Source: an uncultured Acetobacteraceae bacterium
GTDB lineage: Bacteria > Pseudomonadota > Alphaproteobacteria > Acetobacterales > Acetobacteraceae
Direction: 5' to 3'
Length of the DNA: 38,885 nt
Assembly: GCA_903918315.1 (NCBI GenBank)
Contig: CAIXEA010000188.1
Span: forward strand, 1 to 38,885
A program made the position numbers and the translations under genes. This document shows positions 8,598 to 17,739 of this stretch, piece after piece. The notes under the pieces were generated by a model. That model had not been told where the DNA came from. It did not search any database and saw nothing but the letters and a program-made list of their open reading frames with translations. Within the stretch, counting starts at the first letter, position 1. Every line of letters starts with the position of its first letter.

Positions 8598-8723
8598 TAA
8601 ACGATTGTTTAATCGCGTGATTCACGGCTCCGGTGATTCCACCTCCGCCGATCACGCTCTAAATGATTGTTTAATCGCGTGATTCACGGCTCCGGTGATT
8701 CCACCTCCGCCGATCACGCTCTA
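8594..8723. repeat. 62-bp tandem duplication (two copies plus 6 bp) carrying a structured element
   Basis: Copy 1 (8594-8655) and copy 2 (8656-8717) differ at a single base (C/T at the ninth position), and a third copy is started (GCTCTA, 8718-8723). Each unit holds a 43-nt imperfect palindrome (8615-8657 and 8677-8719) with stem GCGTGAT/ATCACGC, a TCA bulge, stem CGGC/GCCG and an inner GGTG/CACC hairpin. Copies of the same element with different stem sequences occur at 26580-26607 and 28188-28230. The last base triplet of the array is also the TAG stop of the minus-strand gene. Confidence 0.9.
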
Positions 8724-10067
8724 TCGTTTTCGCCAATCCGCGGGGATCGCCGCGGCCGCGGGCAGACCGGTTGCCATGGATCGGAAATAGGGTCTCTTGG
8801 CGTTCTTCAGCGCCTCCACCCGTCGGACATATTCAGAGAGACTGACCGACATCGCAATGATGTACCAGACCATTGGTACGAACGCGATGCCGACGAACGC
8901 GCCGGCTGTCAGGAAGACCATGATCGCGCTCTGAATCGCATTCGCCAGATCGCTGCACCACAGCATGTTGGGAATGGCTTTCGTGACCCGTTCCACCGTG
9001 CGCATCTTCAGGATAACCAGCAGCATACAGCCATGGTACATGGCTAATCCCGGCCAACCGAGCTCCCCCAGGACTTCGAAATGGCTGCTGTGAAACGCCC
9101 GTCCAAACTGGATGGTCCCGTCGGTCAGTTCGATATGGTTGACGAGGAAGGAATTGAACGAACCGCCGAACGGGTGCGTCAAAGCGAAATCCAGGGTCCA
9201 CCGCCACACGGCCAACCGAATCATGGCTGAGGAATCGCTCTGATAATCACCGACCGTCTACATCCGTTGCAGATAGCTGGCCGATGTCATGTACAAGACG
9301 ACCGTTGCCATGACCAAGAGCACAAAGCCCAAGGCCGCTTTGTGCTTCGACTTGGCGAACATGAAGAGTCCAAGGGTTACCAGTCCGATCAATGCACTCC
9401 GCTCAAACGTGCCCAAAGCCGTGACCAGAGCCAGACCCGCCAGCACCAGGAATCCCGGCGTCGTGAACTTGGTTTTCGGCAATAGCGTATTGTGCTTGGC
9501 CAAAAACAGCGCGAGTGGCACGGCCATCAGACAAACCGTCGAGAGCTGCCCCCCTTCACCAAGACCCGAGTTTCCGTTGACCAAACCGAGGTTAACGCCA
9601 TACCCGCCCCCGGAGATCAGGGTTTTCAGCCCGAACGGCACGAAGTTGGCAGCGAGGGAGACGACATAGATTTGCACGAAGGACTCGATTTGCACCTTCG
9701 AGCGTATCACCCAGGGCAGAAATGCCGCGAATGCCATCGCCTTGAATGCCCAATCCCATTTGGCCCAGGCGGAGGTCGGGGAAACGGCCCATATCAGCGT
9801 GAGCGACGCCCAAATCGCAATCAGTATCTGAAGCAGATTGACGCTTGTCAGGTTCGGACGATCACGGTGGTCCTGCAGGACATAGAAGATGACCGCGGCC
9901 GCCCCCATGATTAAGGCGACGGGTGCGTCATTCAGGATGATGAAGGCAATATATTGCGGCTGGAACAGGTCGACCCAGACATAGCCAAGCGCCAGGATAA
10001 ACGGGGCCGAAAGCCCACATGCCAGGAAAAACAGGTAGATCGCTGTCAGCCATAGGCTACGTAGCAC
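8721..10067 (-). pseudogene. O-antigen ligase / exosortase-type O-glycosylation ligase, cut by an in-frame TAG
   Basis: Translated as one frame this is about 448 residues of a polytopic membrane protein resembling the Wzy_C/O-antigen ligase superfamily, particularly the putative O-glycosylation ligases found beside exosortase/PEP-CTERM loci. The N-terminal part (269 residues) has eight or more hydrophobic segments and the FERSALIGL motif. The C-terminal part contains SDSSAMIRLAVWRW, a periplasmic loop with HSSHFEVLGELGWPG, and further membrane segments. The two parts are in the same frame and separated only by TAG at 9258-9260, after LQRM and before TVGDYQ. No frameshift is needed. The GTG start at 10067 has AGGA 9 nt upstream. 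By eye, the gene is less GC-rich than its neighbours, which may indicate transfer. It may be a recent pseudogene or a sequencing error. Confidence 0.8.
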
Positions 10068-10096
10068 GATAAGGCATCCTGCTGCTGGTCAATCCA

Positions 10097-10291
10097 TCAA
10101 CCCCGCCGGTTCCGCCAGGGAACGGCGCTCACCTGTGGTGCAGACCGGGGGTTCGAGTCCGGTCTCGGCTGTTTGGTCTCAGCCGTCGCGCCTGGTTCGA
10201 ACCAGGGGGCGGTTCGATCCAAATACAGGGCCCGGATCAGCACGAGGCTGATCACGATGGAGCTGAACATGATCCCAAAAAGATCGAGCAT
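10097..10291 (-). CDS. Small putative membrane protein
   Basis: A 64-residue reading frame, not recognised. Residues about 5-23 (GIMFSSIVISLVLIRAL) form a hydrophobic helix followed by YLDRTAPWFEP and a polar, Pro/Arg-rich tail of doubtful significance. It lies between mtnP (106 bp downstream of its stop) and the O-antigen-ligase-like gene (29 bp upstream of it) on the same strand. No clear ribosome-binding site precedes the ATG, and the frame stays open upstream without an ATG, so the start is uncertain. It could be a real single-pass protein or a remnant. Confidence 0.35.
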   Translation of the reverse strand: MLDLFGIMFSSIVISLVLIRALYLDRTAPWFEPGATAETKQPRPDSNPRSAPQVSAVPWRNRRG

Positions 10292-10397
10292 GGCCGCATA
10301 GCCCCATTGTTCGCCGGCCAGCCTGGCCGGGATCAGAGTGTGCCGACTGAATAGACCGGTCTGGCCGCGATGTCGTGACCTTCTTGCCCCAGCCGCT

Positions 10398-11276
10398 TTA
10401 CAAAGCGCCCAGAAGCCGCCCGGCCACGGCGTCCAACCGCGCCACCAGGTTCGGGTCGCGCTTATCCGGGGCCGTGATCAGAGCGTTATCCAAGGCCCGG
10501 TCACAGCCGCATCGGCAGTGCGTCCGGGGCCCGCCCAGGGGCGCAATCACCTCACCCACCAGCGCACGCGCTTTGTCCGCATTTTCCAATAGGACTTTGA
10601 CCACCGCCTCGACCGTCACATGGTCGTGGTCAGGATGCCAGCAATCGAAATCGGTCACCATCGCGACGGTGGCGTAGCAAAGCTCGGCTTCCCGTGCGAG
10701 CTTGGCCTCTGGCATGTTGGTCATGCCGATGACGCTGCATCCCCAGGACCGGTATAGCTCGCTCTCGGCCTTGGTGGAGAATTGCGGGCCCTCCATGACC
10801 ATGTAGGTGCCGCCGCGGGTAACCGGCAAATCCAGCGCGCGTGCGGCTGTCTCCAGCACGTCACCGAGCCGGTTGCAAACCGGATGTGCCATGGAAACAT
10901 GCGCGACCAGGCCGTCGCCGAAGAAGCTTTTTTCGCGGGCGAAGCTGCGGTCGATGAACTGATCCACCACCACGAAATGCCCGGGCGGCAGTTCGGCCTT
11001 CAGGCTGCCGACGGCGGAGAGGGAGATCACATCCGTGACCCCCGACCGCTTCAGCGCATCGATATTCGCGCGATAGTTCAGATGCGTCGGCGAGGTTGGG
11101 TGCCCGCGGCCATGCCGGGGGAGGAACACACATTGGACGCCCGACAGGCGGCCGAACAGCAACTGATCCGACGGTTCCCCCCAGGGGGTCGCGACCCGCC
11201 GCCATTCTTTATCCTCAAGCCCACCGATATCGTACAGGCCGGAGCCGCCGATGATTCCAACGACTGCTTCGGCCAT
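10398..11276 (-). CDS. mtnP: S-methyl-5'-thioadenosine phosphorylase
   Basis: A 292-residue cytoplasmic enzyme that splits methylthioadenosine with phosphate into adenine and methylthioribose-1-phosphate, recycling the by-product of polyamine and homoserine-lactone synthesis. Phosphate-binding motifs are GGSGLY (10-15) and RHGRGH (54-59). Substrate motifs are MEGPQFSTKAE (161-171), MTNMPEA (185-191) and DFDCW (209-213). The length matches the family. It begins 13 bp after the cytochrome b/c1 gene with AAAAGG upstream, so it is probably the distal gene of the petA-fbcH transcript; there is no obvious functional link to respiration. Confidence 0.95.
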   Translation of the reverse strand: MAEAVVGIIGGSGLYDIGGLEDKEWRRVATPWGEPSDQLLFGRLSGVQCVFLPRHGRGHPTSPTHLNYRANIDALKRSGVTDVISLSAVGSLKAELPPGHFVVVDQFIDRSFAREKSFFGDGLVAHVSMAHPVCNRLGDVLETAARALDLPVTRGGTYMVMEGPQFSTKAESELYRSWGCSVIGMTNMPEAKLAREAELCYATVAMVTDFDCWHPDHDHVTVEAVVKVLLENADKARALVGEVIAPLGGPRTHCRCGCDRALDNALITAPDKRDPNLVARLDAVAGRLLGAL

Positions 11277-11289
11277 GTCTCGATACCTT

Positions 11290-13278
11290 TTAGTGGACGG
11301 CAGCCCAGATTTTACGCTTCAGGGCGTAGGTCACGCAGGCCATGAAGCCGAGATACAGGATGACACGGATGCCAAGCTGCTTGCGTTCGGTCTGCTCCGG
11401 ATTGGCAGCCCAGGACAAGAAGGTCACGACATCCCGCGCTTCCTGGTCCAGCGTGTTGGGCGTGCCGTCGGCGTAGGTCACCTGCCCATCCCGCAGCGGT
11501 TGCGGCATGGCGATCTGGTGGCCCGGGAAGTATTTATTGTAGTTCATCCCGTCCTGCATCTTCATCGTCGACGGCGCGTCCGCATACCCCGTCAGGATGG
11601 CATAGACATGGTTCGCGCCATCTTCGCGGGCATTCACCATCAGCGACAGGTCGGGCGGCAGAGCGCCGTTGTTCCGCGCCCGCGCCTGCTTGTCGTTGGC
11701 GAAGGGGGAGCGGAACTGATCAGCCGGTGTGCCGGGCCCTTCCTTGGCCTCACCTTCGTCATTCGTGCCCTGCGGCACGGTGACGGCCGCGGCGATCGCC
11801 TTGATCTGCCCCGGTTCCACACCGATCCCGGCGAGGTCACGGTAATGCAGATACTTCATGGAGTGGCAGTTCGCGCAGACTTCGGAATAGATCTGGAAGC
11901 CGCGCTGGGCGGAGGCCAGGTCAACCGTACCGAACACCCCCGCGAAGCTCCATTTCTGGGCCGGCAGCACGATCTCTTCCTCGGCATGCGCCGGGGACAG
12001 GGATTGCACGCCAAGCAAGGCAGCGACGATCGCGGCGACCGCGACCGAGCGTGCGAGAGCGGCCCGCACAACCGGGTTGCTGATGCTCTCCGGCAGCGGC
12101 AGCGGACGCTCCAGCTTCCCGAGGATCGGCAGCACAACCAGCAGATGGGCGAAGTAGTAGAAGGCGAACAGGCGGCTGAGGATCACCCAGATGCCTTCAG
12201 GCTTGTGCGCGCCGCAGATGCCGAGGCCGACGAAGGTCGCGCACCAGACGAACACCAGGATCCGGAAGATCGGGCGGAAGCGGGCACTGCGGACCTTGGA
12301 CGTATCCAGCCACGGCAGCGCCAGGAGCAGCAGGATGGAGGCGAACATCATGCACACGCCGAGCAGCTTGTTCGGCACCGAGCGCAGGATACCGTAGTAC
12401 GGCAGGAAGTACCACTCCGGCACGATGTCGGCGGGGGTCTGCAGCGGGTTGGCCGGGATGAAGTTGTTGGCATCCCCCAGCAGGTTCGGCGCGAAGCACA
12501 CGAAGCCGGCCCAGATCATCAGGAAGACGCACATCCCGACGCTGTCCTTGATCGTGTAGAACGGGTGGAACGGCACCGTGTCCTGCGGCGACTTCACATC
12601 GATACCCAGCGGGTTGTTGGACCCGGTAATGTGCAGCGCGGCGACGTGCAGGAACACCACACCGACCAGCACGAACGGCATCAGATAATGCAGCGCGAAG
12701 AAGCGGTTGAGCGTGGGATTGTCCACACTGAAGCCACCCCAGAGCAAGGTCACGATCTTCGGCCCGACGACGGGGAAGGCCGAGAACAGGTTGGTGATGA
12801 CGGTCGCGCCCCAATAGGACATCTGACCCCAGGGCAGCACGTAGCCCATGAACGCGGTGGCCATCATCAGCAGCAGGATGATCACACCCAGCATCCACAG
12901 CAGTTCCCGCGGGGCCTTGTAGGACCCGTAATAGAGGCCGCGGAAAATATGGATGTAGGTCACCATGAAGAACATGGACGCACCATTCTGGTGCACGTAG
13001 CGGATCAGCCAGCCAAAGTTGACATCGCGCATGATGTGCTGGACGGAGCCGAAGGCCAGCTCGGTATTGGGCTGGTAGTTCATCGCCAGAAAGATGCCGG
13101 TGACGATCATGAGCACCAGGGTGACCATGGCCAACGCGCCAAAATTCCAGAAATAGTTGAAGTTCTTCGGAGTCGGGAAAACCCCGTACTCCTTCTGCAT
13201 CATCGTGAAGATGGGCAGACGGGAATCAACCCAGTTGATCACGGGGTTGGCGAATTCGCTTTTGTGCAGGCCGGCCAT
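11290..13278 (-). CDS. fbcH: Cytochrome b/c1 fusion protein of the bc1 complex
   Basis: A single 662-residue frame encodes cytochrome b (about 1-395) joined to cytochrome c1 (about 433-662). Heme b ligand pairs are H96/H110 and H197/H211, each 14 residues apart, and the quinol-site motif is PEWYFLPYY. The junction (about 400-432) is a typical signal peptide ending SPAHA before EEE, predicting cleavage after A432. Cytochrome c1 has heme motif C468-A-N-C471-H472, probable Met ligand in AMPQPL, and a C-terminal membrane anchor. Fused precursors cleaved by signal peptidase are known from Bradyrhizobium fbcH. The start ATG at 13278 has AGGGAA upstream. It lies 32 bp downstream of petA, in the usual order. 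Confidence 0.95.
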   Translation of the reverse strand: MAGLHKSEFANPVINWVDSRLPIFTMMQKEYGVFPTPKNFNYFWNFGALAMVTLVLMIVTGIFLAMNYQPNTELAFGSVQHIMRDVNFGWLIRYVHQNGASMFFMVTYIHIFRGLYYGSYKAPRELLWMLGVIILLLMMATAFMGYVLPWGQMSYWGATVITNLFSAFPVVGPKIVTLLWGGFSVDNPTLNRFFALHYLMPFVLVGVVFLHVAALHITGSNNPLGIDVKSPQDTVPFHPFYTIKDSVGMCVFLMIWAGFVCFAPNLLGDANNFIPANPLQTPADIVPEWYFLPYYGILRSVPNKLLGVCMMFASILLLLALPWLDTSKVRSARFRPIFRILVFVWCATFVGLGICGAHKPEGIWVILSRLFAFYYFAHLLVVLPILGKLERPLPLPESISNPVVRAALARSVAVAAIVAALLGVQSLSPAHAEEEIVLPAQKWSFAGVFGTVDLASAQRGFQIYSEVCANCHSMKYLHYRDLAGIGVEPGQIKAIAAAVTVPQGTNDEGEAKEGPGTPADQFRSPFANDKQARARNNGALPPDLSLMVNAREDGANHVYAILTGYADAPSTMKMQDGMNYNKYFPGHQIAMPQPLRDGQVTYADGTPNTLDQEARDVVTFLSWAANPEQTERKQLGIRVILYLGFMACVTYALKRKIWAAVH

Positions 13279-13310
13279 ATCGGGTTCCCTTGGGGCGCGC
13301 AGCGGCTGGA

Positions 13311-13874
13311 TCAGCCGATCTTGATCTTGCTGTCGGATTCGAAAGCGTAGGGCGGTACGGCGAGATTCGTCGGCGCCGGCCCTTTGCGGATACGACCGGA
13401 GGTATCGTACTGGCTGCCGTGGCAGGGGCAGAACCATCCGCCCCACTCACCGCGCACGTCGGTCGCTTTGTTACCCAGCGGAATGCAGCCGAGATGGGTG
13501 CAGATGCCGATGAGCACCATCCAGGTTTCATGACCAGGCTTGGTGCGGGCGGCGTCGCTTTGCGGGTCGTTCAACTCGCTCGGCTTGGCATCCTGCGCGG
13601 CTTTCACCTCTTCCGGGGTGCGGTGGCGCACGAAAATCGGCTTACCCTGCCAAGAGACCACGATGCCCTGGCCAGCGGCGATCGGCGCCAGATCAACTTC
13701 CACCGAAGACAGTGCGAGCACGTCTTTGGCTGGGTTCATCGAGCTGACCAGCGGCCAGGCAATGCCGGCGCCTAGCAGCGCGGCGCTGGCGCCAGCAAGC
13801 AATTCGAGCATGTCGCGCTTGCTGGGGTCCGCGGGGTGACCATGGGTATCGGTGCTGGCGGTCGAATGTGCCAT
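13311..13874 (-). CDS. petA: Ubiquinol-cytochrome c reductase Rieske iron-sulfur subunit
   Basis: A 187-residue [2Fe-2S] subunit of the bc1 complex that passes electrons from ubiquinol to cytochrome c1. Cluster ligands are C125-T-H127-L-G-C130 and C149-P-C151-H152-G-S. A membrane anchor spans about residues 23-45. The preceding twin-arginine-type motif reads SKRDMLELL, with Lys-Arg (K19-R20) instead of Arg-Arg, a variant tolerated in some Tat substrates. It is the first gene of the petA-fbcH-mtnP operon. The promoter must lie in the 234-bp divergent region shared with hemF, which contains a 7-bp hairpin at 13890-13906 in the presumed leader. Confidence 0.97.
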   Translation of the reverse strand: MAHSTASTDTHGHPADPSKRDMLELLAGASAALLGAGIAWPLVSSMNPAKDVLALSSVEVDLAPIAAGQGIVVSWQGKPIFVRHRTPEEVKAAQDAKPSELNDPQSDAARTKPGHETWMVLIGICTHLGCIPLGNKATDVRGEWGGWFCPCHGSQYDTSGRIRKGPAPTNLAVPPYAFESDSKIKIG

Positions 13875-14108
13875 CTTCCCCTCTTGCTCCGCCCGGTCGC
13901 CGGGCGGTCCTGTCCAGTTTGGGCCAGACGCGACACGCGGCTAGCCCCGGGCAGACCGGTTGGCCGGCCCGCGAATGAAAAAACGTGAACCGGATCACCC
14001 GGCCCGTGGTTGGGCATGTTCTAAAGCGCGCAAGCGCCCCTCGCAACACACCACTCCCACTCACGATCAACGTGGGGTACCCTGCCTTAGCCCTTGGAAC
14101 AAGTCTCT

Positions 14109-15008
14109 ATGTCCACCAAATCATCCGAATCTCACGTACCCGTGCCGCATGTGGCGCTTAAAGATCATGCGCGTGCCTGGTTTGAGGCCTTGCGCGACCG
14201 GTTATGCGCCGCGTTTGAGGCCATTGAGGATGCGCAAACCGGGGAAGCCGCGCCGGCGGGACGCTTCGAGCGCTCCGCCTGGCAACGCCCAACCGAGGAC
14301 GGCAGCGATGGCGGCGGCGGAGTCATGAGCGTGATGCGGGGCCGGGTCTTCGAAAAGGTGGGGGTCAATGTCTCCACCGTGCAAGGCACATTCAGCCCCG
14401 AATTTCGGGCCCAGATCCCCGGCGCGGCGGAGGACCCGCGATTCTGGGCGAGCGGCATCAGCCTGGTGGCGCATATGCGCAGCCCACGCGTGCCGGCGGC
14501 GCATTTCAACACCCGCATGCTGGTGACCACACAGGGTTGGTTCGGCGGCGGCGGCGACCTGACACCGATGCGACTCGATGCACCGGAGTCGGTGGAAGAC
14601 GCCGCCCGCTTCCACGCCGCGTTCAAGGACGCCTGTGACGCGCATGATCCGTCGTACTACCCGGACTTCAAAGCCTGGTGCGACCGCTATTTCTTCCTGC
14701 CCCATCGCAATGAACCACGCGGCCTGGGCGGCATTTTCTTCGATCGCCTCGACACCGGGGACGTGGACAAGGATTTCGCCTTCGTCCGCGACGTGGGGGA
14801 GGCTTTTTTGAACGCCTATCCCGCCATCATCCGCCGCCGCATGGCCGAACCATGGACGGCCGAGGAACGCGAGCACCAGTTGATCCGGCGCGGGCGATAC
14901 GTGGAATTCAACCTCATCCACGACCGCGGCACGCTGTTCGGGCTGAAGACCGGGGGCAATGTGGAGGCGATTCTCATGAGCCTGCCGCCGGAGGTGAAAT
15001 GGGCCTGA
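14109..15008 (+). CDS. hemF: Oxygen-dependent coproporphyrinogen III oxidase
   Basis: A 299-residue cytoplasmic heme-biosynthesis enzyme that uses O2 to convert coproporphyrinogen III to protoporphyrinogen IX. Family signatures are [20 protein letters not shown], the GGGGDLTPM motif, DYYFLPHR-like [20 protein letters not shown] and [20 protein letters not shown] near the C-terminus. A TTG five codons upstream is in frame, but the ATG at 14109 is preferred. It is divergent from the bc1 operon, so both respiration and heme supply could be regulated from the same intergenic region. An intrinsic terminator follows. Confidence 0.97.
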   Translation: MSTKSSESHVPVPHVALKDHARAWFEALRDRLCAAFEAIEDAQTGEAAPAGRFERSAWQRPTEDGSDGGGGVMSVMRGRVFEKVGVNVSTVQGTFSPEFRAQIPGAAEDPRFWASGISLVAHMRSPRVPAAHFNTRMLVTTQGWFGGGGDLTPMRLDAPESVEDAARFHAAFKDACDAHDPSYYPDFKAWCDRYFFLPHRNEPRGLGGIFFDRLDTGDVDKDFAFVRDVGEAFLNAYPAIIRRRMAEPWTAEEREHQLIRRGRYVEFNLIHDRGTLFGLKTGGNVEAILMSLPPEVKWA

Positions 15009-15013
15009 AAGCC

Positions 15014-15036
15014 CGGCTGTTTGTTCGGCCGTTTTT
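15014..15036 (+). terminator. Intrinsic terminator after hemF
   Basis: CGGCTG (15014-15019) pairs with CGGCCG (15026-15031), with one G-U wobble, around a 6-nt loop, and five T residues follow directly (15032-15036). It begins 6 nt after the hemF stop, so hemF is probably monocistronic. Confidence 0.75.
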
Positions 15037-15112
15037 ATTGCCAATCGACAAACCACCTGCGTAAATTTCTCGACCGCCGGGGATAGCCGGCGGTGAACAG
15101 GGGCGTAACGCG

Positions 15113-15859
15113 GTGAAAGCTCTCCTCTTTTGTATGGCATTATTGGCCGCGCCGCTCTCCGCGCTGGCATCGCCGTCCGGAGCACTGACCCATGTCGTTA
15201 TCGATAATACCGGTTGCCCGCTCCTGGGGCCCAGCACCCTCACCTGCATGGTTGGGAATGGCAGCGCCACGCTGAACGACCCCGGCCATTCCTTTGCCTC
15301 CGCCCAGGCCGATCTGGCGGCGGGTTCGCTGGCGATCGCGACCGCGACGGATTCGCTGTTCGGACATTACGCCTCAGCGCTTGCCGAAATCTGGGACACC
15401 TTCGCGTTTTCCGGTGTCACCGCGGGCGAGAAGGCAACTGTGACCATATCCGGGACCGCCGCCGTCGCCGGCTCCTACGCTCTGCAGTATTTCGCGGATC
15501 TGGTGCCGGCGGGGAACATCTCCGCGCCGAATGGCGGCAATGGGGAGCTTGTGACGCTGCTCGCCAATGGCGCCTGGAGTATTTCCATGCAATTCCCGAT
15601 CGCCAACGGCACGCTCGATAACGGGGCCTATACGCTGAACGCTGGCCTGTATGGCACGAGCGACCTCTGCGGCAATGATGGTTGCCCGGGAAGCATCGCG
15701 GCCGCGGCGACGGTCACATTCACGCTTCCCACGGATGTGACCCTGACCAGCGATCAAGGTTTTGGCACGGCCGCGCCGGAACCGGGCGCGTTGGCCTTAG
15801 GGGCCCTGCCGCTGCTGCTGGTGTTCCAACGGCGTCGGCCCCGGCTTATCCGCCGGTAA
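15113..15859 (+). CDS. Exported protein with PEP-CTERM-type sorting signal
   Basis: A 248-residue secreted protein. Residues 1-19 are a signal peptide ending ALA. The body is rich in Ala, Gly, Ser and Thr with beta-strand character and contains two cysteine-rich spots ([17 protein letters not shown]). The C-terminus has the tripartite sorting signal: P222-E223-P224, a hydrophobic stretch ([14 protein letters not shown]) and an arginine-rich tail ([10 protein letters not shown]). Such tails are recognised by exosortases, which anchor or release proteins during exopolysaccharide formation. No exosortase is in this window. The start is GTG with only a weak GGGG upstream. It converges with moaA and overlaps its end by 14 nt. 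Confidence 0.75.
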   Translation: MKALLFCMALLAAPLSALASPSGALTHVVIDNTGCPLLGPSTLTCMVGNGSATLNDPGHSFASAQADLAAGSLAIATATDSLFGHYASALAEIWDTFAFSGVTAGEKATVTISGTAAVAGSYALQYFADLVPAGNISAPNGGNGELVTLLANGAWSISMQFPIANGTLDNGAYTLNAGLYGTSDLCGNDGCPGSIAAAATVTFTLPTDVTLTSDQGFGTAAPEPGALALGALPLLLVFQRRRPRLIRR

Positions 15860-16844
15860 CGCTCATGTGCCGGGCCACCGCCGGCTTGTCGTGGCGGCGG
15901 TCGATGATGAAATCATGGCCTTTGGGTTTGCGGGCAATCGCCTCGCGGATCGCCGCGTCCAGCCCGTCATCGCTGATACCCTCCCGCAGCAGACCGCGGA
16001 AATCGGCCGCGTCGTCCTGACCGAGACACATATAAAGGGTACCGGTGCAGGTCAGCCGCACGCGGTTGCAGCTTTCGCAGAAATTATGGGTCATCGGGGT
16101 GATGAACCCGACCCGTCGCCCGGTTTCCTTGACGGTGAAATAGCGGGCGGGGCCGCCGGTCTGGTAGTCGGTATCCTCCAGCGTCCAGCGCTTGCGTAAC
16201 CGCCCGCGCACGATCGACAGCGGCAGGTACTGGTCGGTGCGGTCGCCGCTGATATCACCCATCGGCATCGTCTCGATCAGACAGAGGTCGAAACCGTGCT
16301 CACCGCACCAGGCGAGCATGCCGTCGAAATCGTCCTCGTTCACGCCCTTCATCGCCACGGCGTTGATTTTGACGGCGAGCCCGGCGGCCTTGGCGGCGAA
16401 AATGCCGTCCAGCGTCGGCTCGATCTTGCCCCAGCGGGTCAGGTCGTTGAATTTCACGGGGTCGAGCGTATCGAGGGACACATTCACCCGCCGCACGCCC
16501 GCGGCGAAGAGCGTTGCCGCGTGCTTGCTGAGCTGGGTGCCATTGGTCGTGACGGTGAGTTCCCGCAGCCCCTGCCCTGGCTCGGCGCCAATCCGCGCGC
16601 CCAGCTTGCCGAAGAGCTGCATGATATCGCGGCGGACCAGGGGCTCACCGCCGGTGATGCGGATTTTCGTTGTGCCCAACCGGATGAACGCGGCGCAAAG
16701 CCGATCCAGTTCCTCAAGCGTGAGCAGGTCACGCTTGGGCAGGAAGGTCATATCCTCCGCCATGCAATAGACACAGCGAAGGTCACAGCGGTCCGTGACC
16801 GAAACGCGGAGGTAGGTGATGGCGCGGCCGAATGGGTCGATCAT
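15846..16844 (-). CDS. moaA: GTP 3',8-cyclase (molybdenum cofactor biosynthesis protein A)
   Basis: A 332-residue radical SAM enzyme that rearranges GTP to 3',8-cyclo-GTP, the first step of molybdopterin synthesis. The radical SAM cluster is C20-x3-C24-x2-C27 in [12 protein letters not shown]. The second C-terminal cluster is C256-x2-C259-x13-C273. The SAM motif ITGGEPL is present, and the protein ends with the conserved Gly-Gly that enters the active site. No other mo genes are nearby. The 168-bp region upstream, shared with chpT, shows no molybdenum-cofactor riboswitch that could be recognised by eye. Confidence 0.97.
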   Translation of the reverse strand: MIDPFGRAITYLRVSVTDRCDLRCVYCMAEDMTFLPKRDLLTLEELDRLCAAFIRLGTTKIRITGGEPLVRRDIMQLFGKLGARIGAEPGQGLRELTVTTNGTQLSKHAATLFAAGVRRVNVSLDTLDPVKFNDLTRWGKIEPTLDGIFAAKAAGLAVKINAVAMKGVNEDDFDGMLAWCGEHGFDLCLIETMPMGDISGDRTDQYLPLSIVRGRLRKRWTLEDTDYQTGGPARYFTVKETGRRVGFITPMTHNFCESCNRVRLTCTGTLYMCLGQDDAADFRGLLREGISDDGLDAAIREAIARKPKGHDFIIDRRHDKPAVARHMSVTGG

Positions 16845-17012
16845 AACTGTCTTCTACTCCAGGTCCCCATCATGTGCGCCATCCCTTCCGGGGTTCAAGG
16901 GCATCACAAGCACCGCTGATCTGCATCACAATACCGGGATCACTCGCAATTCGGATACAGATCGCTATGGTGCCGCGGGTCTGGGATCAGCCCCCCATCG
17001 AATGAGGCGAAG

Positions 17013-17645
17013 ATGGTAGACATCGCCGAAAGCCTGCGCCTGGCCGAGCAGCTGTCAGCCCGTCTCTGCCACGAGCTGAGCGGCCCGATCGGGTCCCTGC
17101 ATCAGGTCCTGGCGCTGCTTCAGGCGGACCCGGCCAACCCGGATGCACTGGCACTCGCCCAAACGGCATCCGCGGATCTGGTGGCCCGCTTGCGGTTGCT
17201 GCGCGCGGCATGGGGACCAGAATCAGACCCTTTGGACGGTTCGGCGCTCGTCACCCTGGCCGCCGGTCTGCGCAACGCCGGGCGGGTGAGCCTTGACCTC
17301 TCCGGTCTGGCGGCGGGGACGCGCTTCCCCCCCACGACGGCCCGGGTGGTGTTGAATATTCTGCTGCTGGCCGCCGAGAGCTTGCCCACCGGCGGCTGGA
17401 TCGGGTTCAGCGGCGATGCATCGGACCTTTTTATCGGTATCGACGGACCCGGCGCGGCCTGGCCGAAGGGGCTGGCACTCTGCGCGGCCGAACCGCATGC
17501 TGTCCTGGAGGCCGCGACCAGCAGCCAGACGCTGCAACTGCCGCTCACCGCCTTGTTGGCAAAGGGTTGCGGCTTGCGCCTGTCGCTTCTGATGGGGGCG
17601 ACAGCGGGAGGGCCGGCGCCGTTGCGTCTTTCCAGCGCCAAATAA
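17013..17645 (+). CDS. ChpT-like histidine phosphotransferase
   Basis: A 210-residue protein with the ChpT-type dimeric histidine-phosphotransferase fold: an N-terminal helical hairpin carrying the phospho-acceptor H20 in ARLCHELSGPIGSLHQ, then a degenerate HATPase-like domain without clear ATP-binding boxes. In Caulobacter, ChpT passes phosphate from CckA to CtrA and CpdR. Here it lies 94 bp upstream of cheA on the same strand, so co-expression with the chemotaxis operon is possible. The ATG at 17013 follows GAGGCGA. Identification as the true ChpT rather than a paralogue is inference. Confidence 0.85.
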   Translation: MVDIAESLRLAEQLSARLCHELSGPIGSLHQVLALLQADPANPDALALAQTASADLVARLRLLRAAWGPESDPLDGSALVTLAAGLRNAGRVSLDLSGLAAGTRFPPTTARVVLNILLLAAESLPTGGWIGFSGDASDLFIGIDGPGAAWPKGLALCAAEPHAVLEAATSSQTLQLPLTALLAKGCGLRLSLLMGATAGGPAPLRLSSAK

Positions 17646-17739
17646 ATACCACGGTACCCCGTTCTGTTTACGCTTTCTTCATATTTTGAATCGCACAATG
17701 CGGGACCGCCACGAGGCAGCCCCCGCATAAGGCGTCATT

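Noticed and set aside
8594-8723. CRISPR-like array
   Set aside because: There are only two full units in direct tandem with no variable spacers, and no cas genes.
10139-10165. tRNA gene suggested by GGGGGTTCGAGTCC
   Set aside because: The flanking 5-bp T stem does not pair properly, and no acceptor, D or anticodon arms can be formed.
11251-13350. Open plus-strand frame of 699 codons opposite the cytochrome b/c1 gene
   Set aside because: Antisense shadow of a strongly conserved gene; composition is His/Gln/Asp/Arg-rich with no recognisable domain.
10398-13874. Functional link between mtnP and the bc1 complex
   Set aside because: They are adjacent and probably co-transcribed, but no biochemical connection is known; operon sharing alone is weak evidence.
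16845-17012. Molybdenum-cofactor riboswitch upstream of moaA
   Set aside because: No set of paired helices matching that motif could be recognised by eye; a covariance-model search would be needed to exclude it fully.
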